From: Thalassolituus sp034111725
GTDB lineage: Bacteria; Pseudomonadota; Gammaproteobacteria; Pseudomonadales; Oceanobacteraceae
Length of the DNA stretch: 13,350 nt
Direction: 5' to 3'
Assembly (NCBI RefSeq): GCF_034111725.1
Contig: NZ_JAWUWR010000008.1
Coordinates: 1 to 13,350 of the forward strand
How positions within the stretch are numbered: position 1 is the first letter of the stretch; each line of letters begins with the position of its first letter. The translations under genes were made by a program, and so were the position numbers. Below, piece after piece: positions 1-6,901 of the stretch. The notes below the pieces were generated by a model, which saw only the letters and a program-made list of their open reading frames with translations, did not search any database and was not told where the DNA came from.

Positions 1-654
1 TTTTATATCCGTGGTCACCTGTTGAACGATAACTTAGGCGGGCCGGGGAAGTGGATCAATATGACGCCTCTGTCGCGCGAGGGTAACCATCAACATGAAG
101 CACAGGTAGAAAGCTTCGTTAAGGCGGGATTTGAGTCAGGAGCGGTGCAACGTTATAAGGTGGTTCCTGATTATGCTGGGCAAGGGGATGGGCAGGCATT
201 AAAGGATGGTTTAAAAGCGAAATATCCAACGCAATCTGCCATTTTTAATAAGATCATTGATGCCGAAGTACATGTCCCAATTGCTTTAGACATTGAAGCA
301 GCAACGCTAGAAAAAGACGGTAAGGGTTTTAAAGATAAGAAACTAAAAACTTGGAATTTGAAGAACCCGATAAAACGCAGTGTCGATCAATACTTCTTGT
401 CCGATACACCTAAGATTATCACTGTTAATTTGAAGACGATGACGAGTGCTCAGGATCTGAAAGACTTCAATCATGCAGCTATTTCGGCACAAGCGGATGC
501 TATTTGGGCGGCGGTTGAGGCGCGCAGTGGAGATGATAAAACTTGGTTTCCATCGTATGCAGTGCTGGCTGAAGAGGCGAATAAAAAGGGTGGTAGTCTG
601 ACTGTTACAGACTTAAATACGTGGAATAAAGACGGATACATACAGTTAAAATGA
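1..654 (+). CDS. C-terminal part of a putative eCIS-associated (DUF4157-type) protein with an RGH nuclease-like domain
   Basis: The frame is open from base 1, so this is the last 217 residues of a longer protein whose start lies outside the window. The visible part opens with F-Y-I-R-G-H-L-L-N-D-N-L-G-G-P-G, followed by N-M-T-P-L-S, N-H-Q-H and a V-E-x-F-V-K segment. This order resembles the core of DNA/RNA non-specific endonuclease-like domains, in which R-G-H carries the catalytic histidine. I recall the same pattern in the C-terminal parts of DUF4157 proteins linked to extracellular contractile injection systems. The canonical aspartate before R-G-H is isoleucine here, so nuclease activity is doubtful. 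After about residue 100 the sequence is Lys/Asp-rich and unrecognised. No signal peptide or membrane segment is visible. The gene overlaps the downstream ATPase start in an ATGA arrangement, which suggests co-translation. The family call rests on motif memory; cargo or toxin function is inference. Confidence 0.6.
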   Translation, partial: FYIRGHLLNDNLGGPGKWINMTPLSREGNHQHEAQVESFVKAGFESGAVQRYKVVPDYAGQGDGQALKDGLKAKYPTQSAIFNKIIDAEVHVPIALDIEAATLEKDGKGFKDKKLKTWNLKNPIKRSVDQYFLSDTPKIITVNLKTMTSAQDLKDFNHAAISAQADAIWAAVEARSGDDKTWFPSYAVLAEEANKKGGSLTVTDLNTWNKDGYIQLK

Positions 655-2054
655 TGCAAGATTCTTCTTTGAACGAACAGGATAGTCATACCAACGCTGA
701 TAATTTAAGCCATGCCTTTGATTATCTTGCCAAGGTGTTTGCCGCTCGCATTGAGATTCATCAAGGCGGCGATGATGCTGTGCCAGCATTGCCTGAATTG
801 GCCTTTTATGAAGATGGATCAGCGTTTGCGACCTTTATTGAACAGCATAAACCCAGCTTTGAAGAGTATATTGTGCTGCTCTTGGCCCTAGTACCCCATG
901 TTATGCCTGGTTTTCTCGATACCCTGTTTGCCGATTTACTACCAGAAAAGGGACGATTTGCAGAGTTTGGTGGCAATCGGGATAACGTTAACCAGTTGTT
1001 TCAACCAACGGGTGAAACGGCGCTATATCTTTTAGCTGGACGCGATCTCAATCGACGCTTCCTCGTGCAGAAGCTGTTTGCGGCCGATCATTGGTTGGTA
1101 AAAAATACGATTCTTTATTTGCAGCCGGCCAAACCCGCAGATCCATTTTTTAGTGGTCGTATTGTTCTTAACCCAGACTATGTTGAGCTGTTTACTACCG
1201 GTAAAATCAGCACGCCGCATTTCAGCGCAGAGTTTCCCGCACAACAAATTTATACTGAGCTTGAGTGGCATGACTTGGTTTTAAGTCCGGCAGTCAAAGA
1301 GCGAATTGATGAAATTCGTTTGTGGGTGGAGAACAATCATATCCTGATGACAGAGTGGCAAATGGCGGCAAAATTTAAGCCCGGCTTTCGTGCGCTATTC
1401 TTCGGCCCTCCGGGTACTGGCAAAACTATGACGGCGACCTTGTTAGGTAAGCACACGGGCAAGCCAGTCTTTCGTGTCGACCTCTCGACCATAGTGTCCA
1501 AGTACATTGGTGAAACAGAAAAGAACTTATCCTCGTTGTTTGATCAGGCCAACGCTCGGGATTGGATACTGTTTTTTGACGAAGCGGATGCCTTATTTGG
1601 TAAGCGTACGGGCGTAAAAGACGCACATGACCGTTTTGCCAATCAAGAGGTCAGTTACCTTTTACAGAAAGTAGAGCAGTTTGATGGTTTGGTTATTCTC
1701 GCCTCTAACCTGAAAACCAATATCGATGAGGCTTTCCTGCGGCGATTTAATGCGGTTATTCCCTTCGCTTTTCCCAATGCTCAAGAACGCAAAGATATTT
1801 GGCGTATTAGCATGCCGCCGAATACTAAGATTGACGGCATCGAAGATCCATTAGAAGAGCTTGCTCGCTATGAACTTGCCGGCGGTTCGATTATCAATGT
1901 ACTGCAATACGCTTGCCTGCAAGCCTTAGGTCGAGGGCGTGATCGAACGCTAGTTTTTGATGATTTGTTGAAAGGCATTGCGTTGGAAATGGAGAAACAT
2001 GGCAAGGTGTTTCGGGCGCTAACCGCAGTGAAGACTGAACTGGCTGGGATTTAG
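651..2054 (+). CDS. AAA+ ATPase, likely eCIS-associated (Afp15-like)
   Basis: This is a 467-residue protein with a single AAA+ module in its C-terminal half. Walker A (GPPGTGKT) is at residues 252-259 and Walker B (ILFFDEAD) at about 306-313. An S-N-L-K-T-N-I-D sensor-1-type segment and an F-L-R-R-F-N arginine-finger-like stretch follow. The roughly 210 residues before it match no family I can name. They are rich in acidic and aromatic residues, have no membrane segment, and are probably a substrate or partner domain. Phage-tail-like injection clusters (Afp, PVC) carry an AAA+ ATPase of this layout. The upstream partner, a DUF4157-like protein, fits that setting. The start is ATG at 651 or the adjacent ATG at 654. 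The ribosome binding site is weak, in line with coupling to the upstream gene through the 4-base overlap. ATPase identity is firm; the eCIS role is inferred from neighbour and architecture. Confidence 0.82.
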   Translation: MMQDSSLNEQDSHTNADNLSHAFDYLAKVFAARIEIHQGGDDAVPALPELAFYEDGSAFATFIEQHKPSFEEYIVLLLALVPHVMPGFLDTLFADLLPEKGRFAEFGGNRDNVNQLFQPTGETALYLLAGRDLNRRFLVQKLFAADHWLVKNTILYLQPAKPADPFFSGRIVLNPDYVELFTTGKISTPHFSAEFPAQQIYTELEWHDLVLSPAVKERIDEIRLWVENNHILMTEWQMAAKFKPGFRALFFGPPGTGKTMTATLLGKHTGKPVFRVDLSTIVSKYIGETEKNLSSLFDQANARDWILFFDEADALFGKRTGVKDAHDRFANQEVSYLLQKVEQFDGLVILASNLKTNIDEAFLRRFNAVIPFAFPNAQERKDIWRISMPPNTKIDGIEDPLEELARYELAGGSIINVLQYACLQALGRGRDRTLVFDDLLKGIALEMEKHGKVFRALTAVKTELAGI

Positions 2055-2063
2055 CACGCCATT

Positions 2064-2079
2064 TCCGTCGTCAGACGGA
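2064..2079. other. Small perfect hairpin after the ATPase gene
   Basis: A 6-bp inverted repeat (TCCGTC / GACGGA) with a GTCA loop lies ten bases after the ATPase stop codon. No T-run follows on either strand, so it does not qualify as an intrinsic terminator. It could protect the mRNA 3' end or be chance. The rest of the 2055-2143 gap shows nothing I recognise apart from a weak GGA four bases before the next start. Confidence 0.25.
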
Positions 2080-2143
2080 CTAAGGTGGTATTGTGCTGAG
2101 CAAGAACGAACAATGACGATCACTAAATGAAAAGCTGGAAAAA

Positions 2144-2980
2144 ATGAAAAATTGGAAGCTAGCGCCAAAAAGTGAGAGCGTTGCTAAGTATGTTGAATGT
2201 TATTGGTTTTTAGAAAAAGAGCCGGATGATAGTGGCAATCTCTATCCTAAGCTAAACCCTGACCCTGCAGCGCACCTGATTATCGCCAGTGATAATGAAG
2301 TGCATCGATACGATCACAATGGCACGAGACAGGTTGTGCAGGGATGTCATTGGATTTTTCCGCATTTAAAAACACTGACGATGGATCATTCAGATCCTTT
2401 TAAGATCATTGGCATTAAATTTCGTGTAGGAGCGCTCTATTCTTTAAATCTGCCGGATCTTATTTCTATTTTAGATAAGGTTGAATCGGTTGATATTAGG
2501 CAGATGCTTGGATCGGATGTGTATAGCGCTGAGCAACTGGTCGATAGTGCTTTTGAACAGAGAGATAGCCTCCGTGACACGCTTGATGACGCTTTATCTG
2601 TTTATTTATCAAAGGCTCTTGAAGACAAACACAGTGAGTTAGTGCGAGGGATTTTACCTGCACTCAGCGATACGCCGATTGCTGAAATAGGAGAAAAATT
2701 GCATCGTTCTCAACGTACAATCGAGCGTGCCTTTACTCGGGTAACCGGCTTAACGATGAAGCAAGTGCATTCCATGACGCGCTTAGAAGATATGCTGAAT
2801 TATTTGTATCAGTTAAACGACGCAGAGTTAAATTGGGCGGATATTGCCAGCAAATACGAATTCAGCGATCAACCCCATCTTATTCGTCATCTCAAAAATT
2901 CTATTGGTAATACGCCGGCTGCCTATGCGCAGCAACGAGATCTAGCGATAGATATCTACGGTAATTTCGAATTTAATTAA
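2144..2980 (+). CDS. AraC-family transcriptional regulator (DUF6597-like N-terminus)
   Basis: This is a 278-residue cytoplasmic regulator. Residues 1 to about 130 (W-F-L-E, P-D-P-A-A-H-L-I-I, I-I-G-I-K-F-R-V-G-A) resemble the DUF6597-type sensor domain found ahead of AraC HTH modules. Residues from about 170 to 265 form the paired helix-turn-helix. The first helix region contains P-I-A-E-I-G-E-K-L-H-R-S-Q-R-T-I-E-R-A-F. The second contains W-A-D-I-A-S-K-Y-E-F-S-D-Q-P-H-L-I-R-H-L, followed by the usual G-N-T-P-A-A-Y end. The ATG at 2144 has only a weak GGA upstream. The ligand and targets cannot be read from sequence. It is co-oriented with the ATPase and 89 bases downstream, so it might regulate the injection locus. 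Regulators of this type also occur beside small acetyltransferases such as the next gene. Confidence 0.85.
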   Translation: MKNWKLAPKSESVAKYVECYWFLEKEPDDSGNLYPKLNPDPAAHLIIASDNEVHRYDHNGTRQVVQGCHWIFPHLKTLTMDHSDPFKIIGIKFRVGALYSLNLPDLISILDKVESVDIRQMLGSDVYSAEQLVDSAFEQRDSLRDTLDDALSVYLSKALEDKHSELVRGILPALSDTPIAEIGEKLHRSQRTIERAFTRVTGLTMKQVHSMTRLEDMLNYLYQLNDAELNWADIASKYEFSDQPHLIRHLKNSIGNTPAAYAQQRDLAIDIYGNFEFN

Positions 2981-2997
2981 AAACTGTCGTTTTTTTT
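2979..2997 (+). terminator. Weak intrinsic terminator candidate after the AraC gene
   Basis: AAAAAC (2979-2984) can pair with GTTTTT (2989-2994) around a TGTC loop, and the eight-base T-run covers 2990-2997. The stem is almost all A:T, so it would be weak. The T-run directly after the stop codon is the main reason for listing it. Confidence 0.35.
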
Positions 2998-3022
2998 CAA
3001 TCTGTATTAATGGCGACTTTCC

Positions 3023-3028
3023 TAGAAT
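3023..3028 (+). promoter_or_regulatory. Possible -10 element for the GNAT gene
   Basis: TAGAAT differs from TATAAT at one position and ends 29 bases before the chosen ATG. No convincing -35 hexamer lies 16-18 bases upstream, so the call is weak. Confidence 0.25.
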
Positions 3029-3057
3029 AGATGTCATCAATTAACGAAGGCCAAAAA

Positions 3058-3495
3058 ATGATGAACCTAACTATTCGCCAATATCAAACGTCAGATCTAG
3101 CCGCAGTGCTGGATTCATGGGAAGTGGCTACGCGTCTAGCGCACACCTTTATGACGGATGAGTTTATCGCACAAGAACGTAAGAATGTTGCGGACATTTA
3201 TATACCCAATACAGATACCTGGGTTGCCGAGATCGACGGCGTCGTAGAAGGCTTTATCGCATTGATCGGTAACGAAGTTGGGGCGATATTTTTGCAGCCA
3301 AATTGGCATGGAAGAGGCGTGGGTAAGGCGTTAATGGACAAAGCGCAAGCGTTGCATGGGGATCTGGAAGTCGAGGTGTTCAAAGAGAATTCTATCGGCA
3401 GGGCATTTTACCAGCGCTACGGTTTTGAATTTATAGAGCAAAAGTTGCATAAACCTACAGGGCAGCAAGTGCTGCGGCTAAGATTTAGTACCTAA
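3058..3495 (+). CDS. GNAT-family N-acetyltransferase
   Basis: This is a 145-residue single-domain acetyltransferase, the usual size for a small GNAT. It would transfer an acetyl group from acetyl-CoA to an unidentified amine. The acetyl-CoA pyrophosphate-binding loop is visible as H-G-R-G-V-G-K-A-L at residues 84-92, after the V-G-A-I-F-L-Q-P-N-W strand. The C-terminal N-S-I-G-R-A-F-Y-Q-R-Y-G-F-E is the typical motif B region with its conserved tyrosine. The frame is open to an ATG at 3031. I chose ATG 3058 because a GAAGG ribosome binding site (3046-3050) lies seven bases before it and the GNAT fold begins directly after (L-T-I-R-Q-Y). ATG 3061 is equally possible. It resembles YjaB-like enzymes, but the substrate cannot be called. 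It stands apart from the AraC gene by 77 bases and converges on the oxidoreductase gene. Confidence 0.88.
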   Translation: MMNLTIRQYQTSDLAAVLDSWEVATRLAHTFMTDEFIAQERKNVADIYIPNTDTWVAEIDGVVEGFIALIGNEVGAIFLQPNWHGRGVGKALMDKAQALHGDLEVEVFKENSIGRAFYQRYGFEFIEQKLHKPTGQQVLRLRFST

Positions 3496-3500
3496 TGAAC

Positions 3501-3523
3501 AAAGCCAGTCAATGACTGGCTTT
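3501..3523. terminator. Bidirectional intrinsic terminator between convergent genes
   Basis: AAAGCCAGTC (3501-3510) pairs with GACTGGCTTT (3514-3523) around a 3-base loop, giving a 10-bp perfect stem. A T-rich tail follows on both strands (TTTATT on plus, TTTGTTC on minus). It sits six bases after the acetyltransferase stop and 23 bases from the stop of the minus-strand oxidoreductase, so it can serve both. Confidence 0.85.
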
Positions 3524-3546
3524 ATTGCTATTAAGCGGGCGAAAAC

Positions 3547-4884
3547 TTACTTTTCTAGCACTTCAAAGGTAACACCGGCGAAGTCTTGTAAGCGGTCGAT
3601 GTAGCGTTGATCGAAGATCGATCCCGGAGTCCAGAAGCCGCCTTCTTTATCGCATTTTTTCCCATCTTTATGAAAATCCAATGCTAAACCCGCGGCAGCT
3701 TGGCCGAGTAGCTTGCCGGTTGAGCCGTAGCCCGGGTCCATGTCGCCGGTGACGCGCGTTAAGATTTTGCGGCCATCTTTGGTTAGGCCGGCAAAACGGA
3801 TATCGTAAAATCCTGCTTCTTGAGCTTTTGGGCTTGGGCCTTGGCCAGGTTTAGGTAATACGAAGCGTTCTAGCAGCCAGCGTGTCGGTTTAATTGCAGC
3901 ACCTGCCATAAAAGCGCCTAAACCAAGGGTAATACCGGTGGCCATGGCGCGACCTTTGGCCCCGCGTCCAGTGAGCATGGTTTCTTCATAGGTAAAGTCG
4001 TTGCCGTATTTCTTACCCAGCAGCGCATTACTACGATGAACAACGCGGGTGTTGATCGCAGCCATGATAAAAGGCGCTGACCAAGCTTTGAATTGTGAAT
4101 CGAACTTTGCGCCACGCTGATCGACTTGCTTGGTGCTAAAACGATGGCCCGGAGGACAGATTGAGTAGGGGTCGGCCAGTTCTTTACGTAGGCTTGGATT
4201 GGCAATGTACTCTTTCGTTAGGTTAACAATGCTGGCTACTGTGCCGCCAGACATGCCGCCTTTGGCCGCATTTACGCGCATTTTAACGCTAGGAGCAACA
4301 CAGCCGAACTCTTGCTCTGCTTGTTGTTGTAGGAAGTAGACGCCCATATCGGATGGCACTGAATCGAAACCGCAGCAATGCACAATACGTGCGCCAGAGG
4401 CTTTTGCTTTGGCTTCGTACTTTTCTAACATGCGTTTTATCCATTGGGGTTCGCCGGTTAAGTCGCAGTAGTCTGTGCCAGTTTCGGCGCACACTTTGAC
4501 TAGCGGTTCGCCATAGAGTGCATAGGGCCCGACGGTGGATACAATGACGTTGGTTTTTGCACATAAGTCACGTAGTTGCGCTTCGTTAGCGGCATCGGCA
4601 ATCAGCATAGGGACATTTTTAGCGTCGTCGCCTAGAGCTTTCACTAGAGTGCCACGAACTTTTTGTAATTTGATCTCGGAGCGGCCAGCAATAGCCCACT
4701 TAAGTTCTTTATTTAATCCAAACTGAGCGGCGATATAACGTGTCAGGATGGCTCCAACGAAGCTAGTAGCACCAAAAATAATAAGATCGTATTGGCTTTC
4801 ACTGGTTGTCGGTATCGCTGCTTTTGCCTTCGCCGGTTGACGGGTGTGCGTTGTTTTAGTGGGTTGCTTAGTCGCTTTGGTCAT
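3547..4884 (-). CDS. Saccharopine dehydrogenase-like NAD(P)-binding oxidoreductase (trans-acting enoyl reductase family)
   Basis: This is a 445-residue protein. A Rossmann fold starts at about residue 32 with the dinucleotide loop G-A-T-S-F-V-G at 38-44, followed by the A-G-R-S segment. H-C-C-G-F-D-S-V-P-S-D-M-G around residues 170-182 is the signature of the saccharopine-dehydrogenase-like / trans-acting enoyl reductase family. Mycobacterial members of that family act on polyketide-type lipids. The G-G-M-S-G-G-T and G-D-M-D-P-G-Y segments fit the same family. True saccharopine dehydrogenase in lysine metabolism is unlikely. The first 31 residues are a Lys/Thr/Ala-rich, low-complexity extension ahead of the fold. 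The ATG is well supported by AAGGA (reverse complement of 4893-4897) eight bases upstream, so the extension is probably translated. The gene stands alone, convergent with the acetyltransferase and divergent from the arsenic operon. The physiological substrate is unknown. Confidence 0.85.
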   Translation of the reverse strand: MTKATKQPTKTTHTRQPAKAKAAIPTTSESQYDLIIFGATSFVGAILTRYIAAQFGLNKELKWAIAGRSEIKLQKVRGTLVKALGDDAKNVPMLIADAANEAQLRDLCAKTNVIVSTVGPYALYGEPLVKVCAETGTDYCDLTGEPQWIKRMLEKYEAKAKASGARIVHCCGFDSVPSDMGVYFLQQQAEQEFGCVAPSVKMRVNAAKGGMSGGTVASIVNLTKEYIANPSLRKELADPYSICPPGHRFSTKQVDQRGAKFDSQFKAWSAPFIMAAINTRVVHRSNALLGKKYGNDFTYEETMLTGRGAKGRAMATGITLGLGAFMAGAAIKPTRWLLERFVLPKPGQGPSPKAQEAGFYDIRFAGLTKDGRKILTRVTGDMDPGYGSTGKLLGQAAAGLALDFHKDGKKCDKEGGFWTPGSIFDQRYIDRLQDFAGVTFEVLEK

Positions 4885-4995
4885 GGCGCAAGTCCTTCAT
4901 TGTTCTGATGATTGGATAACGATAAATTCGGGAACAAACCGTAGCAGTCTTTGCTCTGGGTGATAAGGGCCAATTGCGCTAAGTATGAAGCTGTT

Positions 4996-5025
4996 TTGGG
5001 TATTAAGTGCCTGAAAAATTAATAT
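4996..5025 (+). promoter_or_regulatory. Candidate sigma-70 promoter for the ars operon
   Basis: TTGGGT (4996-5001) and TAATAT (5020-5025) are separated by 18 bases. Each hexamer has two or more mismatches to consensus. The placement is sensible: the -10 overlaps the left edge of the palindrome that could be the ArsR operator, and arsR starts 67 bases downstream. Confidence 0.4.
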
Positions 5026-5041
5026 ATGGAATTCCATATAT
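5022..5041. promoter_or_regulatory. 20-bp perfect palindrome, candidate ArsR operator
   Basis: ATATATGGAATTCCATATAT is a perfect inverted repeat centred between 5031 and 5032. A second palindrome, CCATATATATGG (5034-5045), overlaps its right half. A third inverted repeat, TGGTA-N7-TACCA (5043-5059), follows. ArsR-family dimers bind imperfect A/T-rich palindromes near the promoter of their own operon, and this is the only strong symmetry upstream of arsR. Operator function is inference. Confidence 0.55.
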
Positions 5042-5091
5042 ATGGTACTGGTGATACCATCACTACGCCGAAATGACAGGAGCTGGTTTTG

Positions 5092-5430
5092 ATGGACTCG
5101 CTGATGGTATGTAAAGCACTCGCCGACGATACACGCTTGTGCGTTTTACTTCTTTTGCTTGAAAGAGGTGAGTTGTGTGTTTGCGATCTAATGGATGTGC
5201 TGATGTTGAGCCAGCCTAAAGTCTCTAGGCATTTAGCGATGTTGCGGAGTGTCGGTTTAGTGAGCAACGAGCGCCGTGGCCAGTGGATATATTATCAATT
5301 AGATCCAAGGTTACCTGTGTGGGTAACGGCACTGCTGCAAGCTGCCGCGCAAGGCTATAGGGCGCGTATGCAAGAATTGACTATCAATAGTGATAATGGA
5401 GGGCAGCCATGCTGCCAAACCGCATGTTAA
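5092..5430 (+). CDS. arsR: Arsenite-responsive ArsR/SmtB-family repressor
   Basis: This is a 112-residue winged-helix repressor, the normal length for the family. It is expected to release operator DNA when As(III) or Sb(III) binds. The metal site typical of E. coli-type ArsR is visible as E-L-C-V-C-D-L (about residues 27-33), with two cysteines in the alpha-3 region. The recognition helix reads L-S-Q-P-K-V-S-R-H-L-A-M-L-R, and the wing contains R-R-G-Q-W-I-Y-Y-Q-L. An extra C-C-x-x-x-C at the extreme C-terminus could add a ligand. The ATG at 5092 has an AGGAG (5078-5082) nine bases upstream and is preferred over the in-frame TTG at 5089. It overlaps arsC by 22 bases, so the two are co-transcribed. 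Confidence 0.93.
   Translation: MDSLMVCKALADDTRLCVLLLLLERGELCVCDLMDVLMLSQPKVSRHLAMLRSVGLVSNERRGQWIYYQLDPRLPVWVTALLQAAAQGYRARMQELTINSDNGGQPCCQTAC
5398..5403 (+). promoter_or_regulatory. Ribosome binding site that fixes the arsC start
   Basis: GGAGGG inside the arsR coding region lies five bases before the ATG at 5409. It is about 20 bases from the alternative ATG at 5424, so it favours the upstream start and the 22-base overlap. Confidence 0.7.
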
Positions 5431-5897
5431 AACTTCTTTTTATTTGTACCCATAACCGCTGTCGCAGCATTCTCGCCGAAGCGATTAGTCGCCACGTTGC
5501 CGGAGACGTTTTTGATGTCCGCAGCGCGGGCAGCCAACCTGCAGGTGTTGTGTTCGACGGTACGCTGAATTTTTTGCATGAGCATGGGATTTCTACTGCT
5601 GGTCTGCGCAGCGAATCCTGGGATGTTCACGAGGCGTTTAAGCCGGATGTGGTAATTACGGTGTGCGATAGTGCGGCGGGTGAGGCCTGCCCCTTGTGGA
5701 TGGGCAATGCTATTCGTGTGCATTGGGGCTTGTCTGATCCCTCTAAAATGAGCGATGGCCAAGCTCAGCAACAAGCCTTTGCCGAGGTTGCCGATGTATT
5801 GACTCAGCGAATTAAGAATTTGGCGACAGAAGATTGGGCGAGTCACAACAAAGAAAGTATTCAGCAATTATTTAATCAGCAGGGAGTCGTTCGCTAA
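5409..5897 (+). CDS. arsC: Arsenate reductase, low-molecular-weight phosphatase type
   Basis: This is a 162-residue cytoplasmic enzyme that reduces arsenate to arsenite with thiol cycling, so that the pump encoded next can export it. The phosphatase-type P-loop is C-T-H-N-R-C-R-S at residues 13-20, with nucleophile Cys13 and Arg19. The redox cysteines expected in the thioredoxin-coupled branch fit V-C-D-S-A-A-G-E-A-C-P, at Cys86 and Cys94. W-G-L-S-D-P-S near residues 106-112 provides the general-acid aspartate. It is not the glutaredoxin-dependent E. coli plasmid R773 type. It overlaps arsR by 22 bases, and its stop overlaps the acr3 start by one base (TAATG), a tight operon layout. Confidence 0.92.
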   Translation: MLPNRMLKLLFICTHNRCRSILAEAISRHVAGDVFDVRSAGSQPAGVVFDGTLNFLHEHGISTAGLRSESWDVHEAFKPDVVITVCDSAAGEACPLWMGNAIRVHWGLSDPSKMSDGQAQQQAFAEVADVLTQRIKNLATEDWASHNKESIQQLFNQQGVVR

Positions 5898-6901
5898 TGG
5901 GCTTGTTTGAGCGTTTTTTAACCCTTTGGGTTGGTGCGGGTATGTTGGCGGGTGTGGCGCTTGGTTTGTTTTTTCCTGCGATCTTTACATGGGTGGCTGG
6001 GGCAGAAATTGCGCATGTGAACTTAGTCATCGCGGTTCTAATTTGGTTAATGATTTATCCAATGATGATTCAAATAGACTTTGGCGCTATTCGCGATATT
6101 GGTAAAAAGCCCCAAGGCTTGATCCTCACCCTAGTGATTAACTGGTTAATCAAGCCGTTTACTATGGCGCTGTTAGGGTGGCTGTTCTTTAAAATCTTTT
6201 TCGCCAGCTGGGTCGACCCGCAAACAGCGAATGAATATATCGCCGGTATGATTTTATTGGGCGTTGCACCCTGTACTGCGATGGTCTTCGTTTGGAGCCA
6301 GTTAACAAAAGGTGACGCTAACTACACGTTAGTGCAGGTATCGGTTAACGATGTCATTATGATTTTTGCCTTTGCACCGTTAACCGCTCTGTTGCTTGGC
6401 GTCACTGACATTTCAGTACCTTGGGATACTTTATTGATATCGGTGGTCTTGTATGTGGTTTTACCACTGATAGCGGGTATCGTTACTCGACGGTTGCTGC
6501 AAGCTGATAACGTTGCGAGCTTTGTTGGCAGGTTAAAACCATGGTCGATTGTCGGTTTAATTTTAACTGTGGTGATATTGTTTGCGTTACAAGCTCAGGT
6601 CATTATCGAGCGCCCGTTAGATATCTTGTTAATCGCTATTCCCTTGATGATTCAAACCTATGGTATTTTTGCCATTGCCTACTTCTTGGCATTGAAAATG
6701 AAATTGGCGCATAACATTGCAGCACCCGCTTGCATGATTGGCACTAGTAACTTTTTTGAGCTGGCGGTTGCGGTCGCGATTTCGCTGTTTGGTTTGCATT
6801 CCGGTGCAGCATTGGCCACGGTGGTTGGCGTTTTGGTTGAAGTGCCCGTTATGCTGTCGCTGGTGGCGTTTGCTAATCGCACGCGGCATTGGTTTTCTTG
6901 A
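5897..6901 (+). CDS. acr3: ACR3-family arsenite efflux permease
   Basis: This is a 334-residue integral inner-membrane protein of about ten hydrophobic segments, full length for a bacterial ACR3. It exports arsenite driven by the proton gradient. The essential TM4 cysteine is seen in G-V-A-P-C-T-A-M-V-F-V-W as Cys126. The conserved glutamate of the TM9 region is in T-S-N-F-F-E-L-A-V-A as Glu288. The N-terminus F-E-R-F-L-T-L-W-V-G-A-G-M is standard for the family. The ATG overlaps the arsC stop by one base. An AGGGAG (5881-5886) ten bases upstream supports this start. It is distinct from ArsB, which lacks the TM4 cysteine signature. Confidence 0.94.
   Translation: MGLFERFLTLWVGAGMLAGVALGLFFPAIFTWVAGAEIAHVNLVIAVLIWLMIYPMMIQIDFGAIRDIGKKPQGLILTLVINWLIKPFTMALLGWLFFKIFFASWVDPQTANEYIAGMILLGVAPCTAMVFVWSQLTKGDANYTLVQVSVNDVIMIFAFAPLTALLLGVTDISVPWDTLLISVVLYVVLPLIAGIVTRRLLQADNVASFVGRLKPWSIVGLILTVVILFALQAQVIIERPLDILLIAIPLMIQTYGIFAIAYFLALKMKLAHNIAAPACMIGTSNFFELAVAVAISLFGLHSGAALATVVGVLVEVPVMLSLVAFANRTRHWFS

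Noticed and set aside
2064..2079. Intrinsic terminator after the ATPase gene
   Set aside because: The hairpin has no T-run on either strand; it is kept only as an unassigned hairpin.
3918..4726. Several open frames inside the oxidoreductase gene on both strands
   Set aside because: They are frame shadows of a continuous 445-residue protein with recognised motifs.
5427..5867. 146-residue open frame on the minus strand
   Set aside because: It is the antisense shadow of arsC, which has intact catalytic motifs; the shadow has no domain signature and lies wholly inside arsC.
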